From Bacteroidota bacterium (GTDB lineage Bacteria > Bacteroidota > Bacteroidia > NORP154): 6,130 nucleotides of DNA. Both the position numbers and the translations under genes were made by a program. Below, piece by piece: positions 1 through 4,865 of this stretch. Location of the stretch: positions 1 to 6,130 of the forward strand of contig NVRZ01000210.1 of NCBI GenBank assembly GCA_002401055.1. Direction: 5' to 3'. Under the pieces are notes generated by a model. That model ran no database searches and was not told where the DNA came from. It saw only the letters and a list, made by a program, of their open reading frames with translations. Every line of letters starts with the position of its first letter. Position 1 is the stretch's first letter.

Positions 1-951
1 TGGGGAGTTCTGCAGAAGTTAGTGTATGTATTGGCCTGGGGAATGAAAAAAGTGATGAAACTATCCGGAGCTGAAAGCTTGGCAGCAGCCGGCAATATTT
101 TTCTTGGACAAACAGAGTCGCCTCTACTTATTCGTCCTTACCTGGATAAAATGACCAAATCAGAACTCATGTGCCTAATGTCTGGAGGGATGGCGACAAT
201 TGCAGGTGGCGTATTAGCTGCTTATATCGGGTTTCTGGGGGGAGATGATCCTGTTGCCCAAATGTTTTATGCGAAGCATTTATTGGCTGCTTCAGTGATG
301 TCTGCTCCTGCGGCAATTGTGGCCGCCAAAATTCTTGTTCCTGAAACGGAGGAGATCAATGAAGATCTTGTTTTGTCAAAAGAAACAACAGGGAGTAACG
401 CTTTGGAGGCAATTGCAAACGGAACCACTGATGGAATTCGATTGGCGGTAAATGTTGCAGGCATGCTTTTGGTGTTTATCGCTTTCATAGCGATGGCAAA
501 TTACTTCTTGGAGGATGTGGTAGGAAAGTACAGTGGCTTGAATGAAAAGATTGCAGCTTTGGGTATTGGAGGCTACGAAACATTCTCTCTTCAATTTATT
601 TTGGGGCTTATGTTTGCTCCGCTGGCCTGGCTAATGGGAGTTGATCAGGCTGACATTGTACTGGTGGGGCAATTGTTGGGCGAAAAAACTATTCTCAATG
701 AATTTGTAGCATATGTTTCACTGGGTGATATGAAAGATGGCGGACAGTTTTTATCAGAAAAGTCTATTATCATGTCCACATATATTTTATGTGGCTTCGC
801 CAATTTTGCTTCTATTGGAATACAAATTGGTGGAATTGGCGCTTTGGCTCCCAAGAGAAAGGGAGTGCTCGCTTCGCTCGGTGTAAAAGCATTGATTGGC
901 GGAACATTGGCCTCTTTGTTTACAGCAGTGCTGGTTGGAATGATTTTGTAA
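1..951 (+). CDS. nupC: Concentrative (Na+-coupled) nucleoside transporter, CNT/NupC family; 5' end outside the window
   Basis: The reading frame is open from base 1, so the start lies upstream; 316 C-terminal residues are visible. It is an inner-membrane symporter importing nucleosides with Na+ or H+. The family hallmarks are present in order (numbered from the first visible codon): the HP1 motif GNIFLGQTES, with Q37, T38 and E39 matching the substrate-contacting QTE of Vibrio cholerae CNT; ILNEFVAY, with N233 and E234 matching its NEF motif; and GFANFASIGI, with N268 and S271 matching its Asn/Ser pair. The Asn of GNIF corresponds to a residue of the Na+ site, favouring sodium coupling (inference). 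Several hydrophobic membrane segments follow one another. The stretch between QTE and NEF is about 19 residues longer than in the Vibrio protein and contains an acidic loop (VPETEEINEDL). thyA starts 9 bp downstream, so the two are probably co-transcribed, linking nucleoside uptake with thymidylate supply. Substrate preference cannot be read from the sequence. Confidence 0.95.
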   Translation, partial: WGVLQKLVYVLAWGMKKVMKLSGAESLAAAGNIFLGQTESPLLIRPYLDKMTKSELMCLMSGGMATIAGGVLAAYIGFLGGDDPVAQMFYAKHLLAASVMSAPAAIVAAKILVPETEEINEDLVLSKETTGSNALEAIANGTTDGIRLAVNVAGMLLVFIAFIAMANYFLEDVVGKYSGLNEKIAALGIGGYETFSLQFILGLMFAPLAWLMGVDQADIVLVGQLLGEKTILNEFVAYVSLGDMKDGGQFLSEKSIIMSTYILCGFANFASIGIQIGGIGALAPKRKGVLASLGVKALIGGTLASLFTAVLVGMIL

Positions 952-960
952 CTACAAATT

Positions 961-1755
961 ATGAGACAGTATCTGGATTTAATGAAGCACGTGCTGGAGA
1001 ACGGCACGGAGAAGGGCGACAGAACCGGAACGGGAACATTGAGTACGTTCGGGTATCAAATGCGTTTCGATCTGCAAGAAGGTTTTCCCGTTCTCACAAC
1101 CAAGAAGCTTCACCTACGATCTATCTTTTATGAACTGTTGTGGTTCATCAATGGAGATACGAATATCAAATTTCTTACGGATAACAAAGTCCGTATTTGG
1201 GATGAATGGGCAGATGAAAATGGTGACCTTGGGCCCGTTTACGGACACCAATGGAGGTCGTGGCCTGGGCACAATGGAGAAACCATTGATCAGATCGGTA
1301 ATCTGGTAGAACAAATTAAAAACAATCCGAATTCAAGGAGGTTGATTGTAAGTGCGTGGAACGTGGCTGATGTAGATCAGATGGCACTTCCACCCTGTCA
1401 CTGTTTGTTCCAATTCTATGTAGCAGATGGGAAACTGTCTTGTCAGCTATACCAACGAAGCGCCGACATCTTTTTGGGTGTTCCATTTAATATTGCCTCG
1501 TACGCTCTGTTTACGATGATGATTGCACAAGTTTGTGAGTTAGAAGCAGGAGAGTTCATTCATACATTTGGAGACGCACACCTTTATTCCAACCATATTG
1601 AGCAAACGCATCTGCAGTTGGAGCGCACGCCTAAGACGCTTCCTGTTATGAAGATAAACCCAGCGGTAACTTCTATTTTTGATTTCAAATACGAAGATTT
1701 TGAGTTACTGAATTACGATCCCGAGCCGCATATTAAGGGGGCTGTAGCGGTCTGA
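961..1755 (+). CDS. thyA: Thymidylate synthase ThyA
   Basis: Cytosolic enzyme converting dUMP plus 5,10-methylenetetrahydrofolate to dTMP plus dihydrofolate, the only de novo dTMP route that oxidises the folate. The protein is 264 residues, the same length as E. coli ThyA, and its key residues fall at the same numbers: R21, E58, W80, Y94, R126/R127, the catalytic nucleophile C146 in LPPCHC, R166 and S167 in [10 protein letters not shown]169, N177, H207 and Y209. The C-terminal end (KGAVAV) resembles the E. coli end (PVAI) that closes on the ligand. The ATG at 961 gives the standard N-terminus MRQYLDLM. No Shine-Dalgarno is seen, as is usual in Bacteroidota. It lies 9 bp after the transporter gene, probably in one transcript. 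Its metabolic partner folA is about 1.8 kb downstream on the same strand. No catalytic residue is missing and there is no sign of a frameshift. Confidence 0.99.
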   Translation: MRQYLDLMKHVLENGTEKGDRTGTGTLSTFGYQMRFDLQEGFPVLTTKKLHLRSIFYELLWFINGDTNIKFLTDNKVRIWDEWADENGDLGPVYGHQWRSWPGHNGETIDQIGNLVEQIKNNPNSRRLIVSAWNVADVDQMALPPCHCLFQFYVADGKLSCQLYQRSADIFLGVPFNIASYALFTMMIAQVCELEAGEFIHTFGDAHLYSNHIEQTHLQLERTPKTLPVMKINPAVTSIFDFKYEDFELLNYDPEPHIKGAVAV

Positions 1756-1886
1756 GACACAACATTCGCTGACAAATATTACTACCGCATAATATAAAAC
1801 CCGCTGGGTAAAGCAAACACTTTATGAGTGGATTGACGCAATTGTGGTAAGTTTTCAAGCTACACAAGGGATCAAACGGAATTTCA

Positions 1887-1895
1887 TATCTTTAC
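1887..1895 (+). promoter_or_regulatory. Candidate Bacteroidota -7 promoter element (TATCTTTAC) ahead of the secreted propeller gene
   Basis: TATCTTTA differs from the Bacteroidota housekeeping -7 consensus TAnnTTTG only at the last base. It lies in the 258-bp spacer (1756-2013) after thyA and would give a 5' leader of about 110 nt for the gene at 2014. No convincing -33 TTG was found at the expected distance upstream, so the assignment is weak. The rest of the spacer holds no tRNA, no clear terminator after thyA (only a 4-bp ACCC/GGGT stem near 1799-1813) and no small gene that can be supported. Confidence 0.3.
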
Positions 1896-1900
1896 TTGCA

Positions 1901-1960
1901 TCGTATTGATATTTTGTGAGAAGAAACGAGATAGAATTAATATTTTGTCAGAAAGAAGGA
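1901..1960 (+). repeat. Two imperfect direct repeats, about 29 bp each, with a 31-bp period
   Basis: The segment at 1901-1929 recurs at 1932-1960 with about 22 of 29 bases identical in an ungapped alignment. The strongest part is the shared core ATATTTTGT (1909-1917 and 1940-1948), followed by AG and an A/G-rich stretch ending in GA. The offset of 31 bp is close to three helical turns. The pair lies 54-113 bp before the start codon of the propeller gene, downstream of the candidate -7 element, so it would be in the transcribed leader if that promoter is real. It may be a pair of regulator sites or a decayed tandem duplication. Confidence 0.5.
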
Positions 1961-2013
1961 TCGTTTTTGTAGAGTTGATCTGACGGGGTTTAATAAAAAT
2001 TAAATATAAACAA

Positions 2014-3438
2014 ATGACAAAACGCTACATTTTAATTGCTCTGATTTGGAAATTAACGGTAATGGACGCATCAGCACAAAGCCCATTCGCTAAGACTATT
2101 GGGGAGAACTGGGAGGATGAAGAAGGTTATGCGATGCATCTCAATAGTGATGGTACCATAATGATTGCCGGGTTCACAGAGGCAATTAGTTCTGGCACCA
2201 GAGATGCGTACTTGATTAAGTCCGACAGTGGCGGAGATACGATATGGACCAAGAAGTTTGGCATGAGCGCTCTTGATGAATTTAACGATGTCATTCAAAC
2301 ATCAGATGGCGGATACGCAATGACGGGTAAAACTTGGAACGGTGTCGGAGTTGATGGAGATCTTTATTTAGTAAAAACAGATTCAGATGGTAATCTAACC
2401 TGGGAAAAATTCATCAGCAAAGGAATGGATGAGACAGGTTACGCTCTGCAGCAAACAATGGATAACGGCTATATTATTACTGGAAGCTCCGGATCAATTA
2501 GTAGTTCTAGTATCTTACTGGTTAAAACTGATGTGAACGGGGACACAACGTGGGCCAAAACTTACCCTTCCAGTAATTATGGCGAAGGTGAAGCGGTAAT
2601 AGAAACCAGCGGTGGCGACTTCATGATTTTCGGATATCGGAACAATATTATGTACTTAATGAAAACGGATGCTAATGGTGATTCCATTTGGGCAAAGAAC
2701 TACACCGATGGAGAGTATGGGTTGGATATGAAAGCAACCTCTGATGGGGGCTATATACTACTTGGTTACACAAATAATATAGGAGTGGGTGATTATGACT
2801 TGTATCTCGTAAAAGTGGATGCCAACGGCGACACGATGTGGACCAATACATACGGTGGCATTGATTATGAAAATGCCCATGCAGTTATACAATCTTCGGA
2901 TGGTGGCTATGTACTTGTGGGTTCTTCATATAGCTTTTCCAGTGGTGACAACGATCTCTATATAGTAAAAACAAATGGTTCGGGAGTTTTTGAGTGGCAG
3001 AACAATTATGGTAGTATTTATTATGATGTGGGTTACGATGTTGTTCAAACAACTGATGGTGGATTTCTAATAGTGGGGTCCTATTACCAGCCTGCAACGT
3101 TTTACGCGGATGTTTATCTGGTGAAGGACATGAGCGGTCCTAACTCGATTGAAAGCAATGGCATCTCAGGTTCTCAACTCATAAGTGTTGCGCCGAACCC
3201 ATTCACGGAAGAGACTGTGTTGACTCTCCGACTTGATTCAAAGAGCGCCAATACCGTTGTTTATGTAGAATTATTTGATCTGCTCGGGAAAAGGATGAAT
3301 CGAACAGAATTGTTAGCTGAAAACCCTGGGCTTGTGAATATTGTGATTAACAGGAATAATATGCCTCAGGGACTGTATTTCTACCGAGTAAGCTCCAATC
3401 AAAAGATCATTGCTAAAGGTAAACTTACAGTGCAATAG
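2014..3438 (+). CDS. Secreted T9SS cargo protein with a predicted seven-bladed beta-propeller and C-terminal sorting domain
   Basis: The product is 474 residues. Residues 1-22 form a short signal peptide (core YILIALIW, likely cleavage after ASAQ). A stop at 1981-1983 and no other start before 2014 fix the N-terminus. Residues about 24-372 are repeats of 46-52 residues of the type G...D.YLVKTD.NGD..W.K.YGG...D.....TSDGGY, with the conserved tryptophans at 78, 130, 180, 226, 276 and 328. Residues about 389-474 form a type A T9SS sorting domain: ISVAPNPF, then VYVELFDLLGKRM, then NMPQGLYFYRVSS and a basic end KIIAKGKLTVQ. The expected route is Sec export, T9SS passage through the outer membrane, removal of the tail, then surface anchoring or release. 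No catalytic motif is visible, so binding or adhesion is a guess. It lies between thyA and folA, with its own leader of about 250 bp, and has no functional link to folate metabolism. Confidence 0.9.
   Translation: MTKRYILIALIWKLTVMDASAQSPFAKTIGENWEDEEGYAMHLNSDGTIMIAGFTEAISSGTRDAYLIKSDSGGDTIWTKKFGMSALDEFNDVIQTSDGGYAMTGKTWNGVGVDGDLYLVKTDSDGNLTWEKFISKGMDETGYALQQTMDNGYIITGSSGSISSSSILLVKTDVNGDTTWAKTYPSSNYGEGEAVIETSGGDFMIFGYRNNIMYLMKTDANGDSIWAKNYTDGEYGLDMKATSDGGYILLGYTNNIGVGDYDLYLVKVDANGDTMWTNTYGGIDYENAHAVIQSSDGGYVLVGSSYSFSSGDNDLYIVKTNGSGVFEWQNNYGSIYYDVGYDVVQTTDGGFLIVGSYYQPATFYADVYLVKDMSGPNSIESNGISGSQLISVAPNPFTEETVLTLRLDSKSANTVVYVELFDLLGKRMNRTELLAENPGLVNIVINRNNMPQGLYFYRVSSNQKIIAKGKLTVQ
2083..3129 (+). 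repeat. Coding repeats: seven propeller blades with a split, ring-closing blade
   Basis: Six full W-containing units are spaced 52, 50, 46, 50 and 52 residues apart, judged by their tryptophans. Residues 24-50 carry only the second half of a unit (FAKTIG...EGYAMHLNSDGTI), and residues 352-372 carry only the first half (LIVGS...ADVYLVKD). Together these halves make one more unit, giving seven blades with Velcro-type closure. The repeats are divergent at the DNA level, so this is an old protein repeat rather than a recent tandem duplication. Confidence 0.75.
3178..3435 (+). other. Type IX secretion C-terminal sorting domain (part of the propeller gene)
   Basis: This segment encodes residues 389-474. 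It shows the usual landmarks of the Por secretion tail: a PNPF motif at the start of the domain (394-397), a strand with LFDLLGK (420-426), a PQGLYFYRV strand (451-459) and a terminal strand with basic residues. The domain is about 86 residues, normal for type A tails. It implies that the host encodes a T9SS; no core component is certain in this window, although the OmpA protein at 4866-6130 resembles PorE in domain order. Confidence 0.88.
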
Positions 3439-3480
3439 AAGCTTACAAGATGTCGAGATGATGCTATTTTGTGCCAATTT

Positions 3481-3492
3481 GATTAGCTAATC
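3481..3492. promoter_or_regulatory. 12-bp perfect palindrome GATTAGCTAATC upstream of folA
   Basis: This palindrome lies in the 98-bp spacer between the propeller gene and folA, 44 bp before the folA start codon, and could be a dimeric regulator's site or the centre of a small hairpin. A TTCGTTTG at 3506-3513 resembles the Bacteroidota -7 consensus at seven of eight positions, but the TTG at 3479-3481 is 24 bp upstream of it, longer than the usual spacing. About one such palindrome is expected by chance in a window of this size, so the functional call is tentative. No clear terminator for the upstream gene was found here. Confidence 0.25.
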
Positions 3493-3536
3493 CGAGTAAA
3501 GACGCTTCGTTTGCTTTCCCTGTTAGAAAATTTAAT

Positions 3537-4046
3537 ATGAACACTTCCATCATAGCAGCAGTTACTGAGAACAATGTAATTGGCAAAAACAATGATTTGC
3601 CTTGGAGCTTGCCTAAGGATATGAAATTTTTTAAAGAAATTACTTTAGACCATCATGTGATCATGGGTCGAAAAAATTACCTGAGCATTCCAGATAAGTA
3701 CAGGCCTTTACCCAACCGAACCAATGTTATCATAACTCGGCAGGAAGGTTTTGTTGCTGAGGATTGCATTGTGGCTCACTCGATAGTAGAGGCCATTGCA
3801 GCAGCAAAGGAGAGAGGCGAAAAGGAAGCATTTATCATTGGGGGAGGGGAGATTTTTAAGCAGGCCTTGACAAGTAACCTGGTTGATCGAATGTATATCA
3901 CCAGAATACATGCGGAAATTGATGGAGATGTGTTTTTCCCTGAAATAGACTCAGGTGTTTGGAAAGAAGTAAAAAGAGAGGACTGCAAAGCTGACGAAAA
4001 GAACGAATACGATTTCTCTTTCCTAGTTTACGAAAAGAGCCAGTAA
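3537..4046 (+). CDS. folA: Dihydrofolate reductase
   Basis: Cytosolic NADPH-dependent enzyme reducing dihydrofolate to tetrahydrofolate, completing the cycle opened by ThyA. The product is 169 residues, normal for bacterial DHFR. The family order is clear: IIAAVTENNVIG (5-16); LPWSLPKDMKFF with W23 and the catalytic acid D28 (D27 in E. coli); VIMGRKNYLSIP (41-52); LPNR with R61, equivalent to the folate-carboxylate-binding R57; IIGGGEIF (100-107) for NADPH; and YITRI with T122, matching E. coli T113. One departure is N47 where E. coli has T46, a residue near the cofactor phosphates; lysine at 46 and arginine at 45 are kept. This is possibly a lineage feature and not damage. The ATG at 3537 gives the expected N-terminus. 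It is on the same strand as thyA but separated from it by the secreted propeller gene, and it ends 2 bp before the convergent caspase-like gene. Confidence 0.98.
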   Translation: MNTSIIAAVTENNVIGKNNDLPWSLPKDMKFFKEITLDHHVIMGRKNYLSIPDKYRPLPNRTNVIITRQEGFVAEDCIVAHSIVEAIAAAKERGEKEAFIIGGGEIFKQALTSNLVDRMYITRIHAEIDGDVFFPEIDSGVWKEVKREDCKADEKNEYDFSFLVYEKSQ

Positions 4047-4048
4047 AC

Positions 4049-4843
4049 TTACTTTTTCATAAAGAAAAAGGTTCCTTTCTGATCATCAAAGCCAATAATA
4101 GGTCCAAAATTAGGTACCTGGCGGTTTTTGTAGAAGACTTCCTCCGTCAATTCTGTTACTAGTTTTTCAATAGGAACGCACTCCGCGGTGCTTGAGTTCA
4201 GTATTTCAGCAATCTTCGCAGTAAACCTGGAATCCTCCAGCGACTTGTCATATCCTGAGAAAGAAAGCGATTGAGCGGATCGTTTTCCCAAGCCATAACC
4301 GTCAGTACATCCTCTTATCACCATAGGCTCAGGAGCCCGGGTGTAAAATTTTGAGTCGGCATTGCAAGCTTCAGTGATGATCAGTGTGTGCTGCAACTCA
4401 CCGACATATGATAGCATAGCTTTTTGAAGGTCCACACCGCTGAAATAGCTGCTAACATTGCTTCGCTCAGCATCAGCGGGAATCCAATAACCTGTTTGTC
4501 TTAGAATCGCTCCGTGCCCCGCAAACCATATTAATAGGGACTTTATTTTATTTTCCTTTACGAGGCTTTTGAGCTCCGTTGTAAAAAACTTGACCATCTC
4601 TTTTTTGGACATGTTCTGTTTCTCGACAATGTTGTCAACCTGGTACTTCTCAAGGGCGGACTTAACCGCGGTAATGTCTTTTTCCGGTCCGGTTATCTTA
4701 TCAAATGAAGCATACTCAGAGTTTTGGATTAGGATAACCCATGTAACTCCCATGGTGTCATCGTCTTCGGCCAAGCTGCTTCCACTGAAAGCCGCCAGAG
4801 TAATCATAAAAAGAAATGGCAGTATCTTATTAAGTATTCTCAT
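4049..4843 (-). CDS. Exported caspase-like cysteine peptidase (C14/metacaspase-type, stand-alone)
   Basis: The product is 264 residues. A signal peptide is seen at 1-25 (basic start, core ILPFLFMITLAAF, likely cleavage SLA|ED), so the enzyme should act in the periplasm or outside the cell. The caspase fold follows: VTWVILIQNSEY (first strand), GPEKDITAVKSAL, then SLLIWFAGHGA with catalytic H110, GYWIPADAE, and HTLIITEACNADS with nucleophile C160. After these come KRSAQSLSFSG and LEDSRFTAKIAEIL, matching the small-subunit half of bacterial caspase homologues. Histidine and cysteine are 50 residues apart, as usual. The residue two before the cysteine is E158, where Asp is commoner. There is no extra domain. 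The start is fixed by the signal peptide, 22 bp after the stop of the OmpA gene, suggesting co-transcription. Substrate is unknown; family members usually cleave after Arg/Lys or Asp, which cannot be decided here. Confidence 0.9.
   Translation of the reverse strand: MRILNKILPFLFMITLAAFSGSSLAEDDDTMGVTWVILIQNSEYASFDKITGPEKDITAVKSALEKYQVDNIVEKQNMSKKEMVKFFTTELKSLVKENKIKSLLIWFAGHGAILRQTGYWIPADAERSNVSSYFSGVDLQKAMLSYVGELQHTLIITEACNADSKFYTRAPEPMVIRGCTDGYGLGKRSAQSLSFSGYDKSLEDSRFTAKIAEILNSSTAECVPIEKLVTELTEEVFYKNRQVPNFGPIIGFDDQKGTFFFMKK
4052..4070. terminator. Small A/T-rich hairpin at the folA/caspase convergence
   Basis: CTTTTTC (4052-4058) and GAAAAAG (4064-4070) form a perfect 7-bp stem with a 5-nt loop, starting 6 bp after the folA stop codon and lying inside the last codons of the caspase-like gene on the other strand (its FFFMKK end). 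With T or A runs on both sides it could act as a weak two-way terminator, but the stem has only two G-C pairs. The overlap with coding sequence may explain it entirely. Confidence 0.3.
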
Positions 4844-4865
4844 AGCTCAAATATAGCAAAGCTAA

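Noticed and set aside
789..1133. Plus-strand open frame of 114 codons bridging the transporter end and the thyA start
   Set aside because: It overlaps two strongly supported genes in another frame and its translation resembles no known family; it is a shadow frame.
1756..2013. Remnant gene or small RNA in the spacer after thyA
   Set aside because: No frame shows recognisable protein similarity, no tRNA-like fold was seen, and only short weak stems are present.
2885..3097. Minus-strand open frame inside the propeller gene
   Set aside because: Low-complexity His/Asn-rich translation produced by reading the repeat blades backwards; no start context or family resemblance.
2083..3129. Possible CRISPR-like or satellite repeat array
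   Set aside because: The periodicity is in the protein (46-52 residues) and the DNA copies are diverged; there are no constant repeats with unique spacers.
2083..3129. PQQ-dependent dehydrogenase propeller
   Set aside because: The W-containing repeats superficially recall PQQ blades, but the AxDxxTGKxxW-type docking motif and catalytic residues are not seen; the T9SS-linked repeat explains it better.
4049..4843. Gingipain-type (C25) peptidase
   Set aside because: It shares the caspase-like fold class, but the short length, the AGHG and EAC context and the YWIPADA segment fit C14/metacaspase-type homologues, and no gingipain prodomain or T9SS tail is present.
4569..4856. Plus-strand open frame of 95 codons antisense to the caspase-like gene's signal-peptide end
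   Set aside because: It lies opposite a gene with intact active-site motifs; its hydrophobic look comes from the complementary strand of the caspase gene. No independent support.
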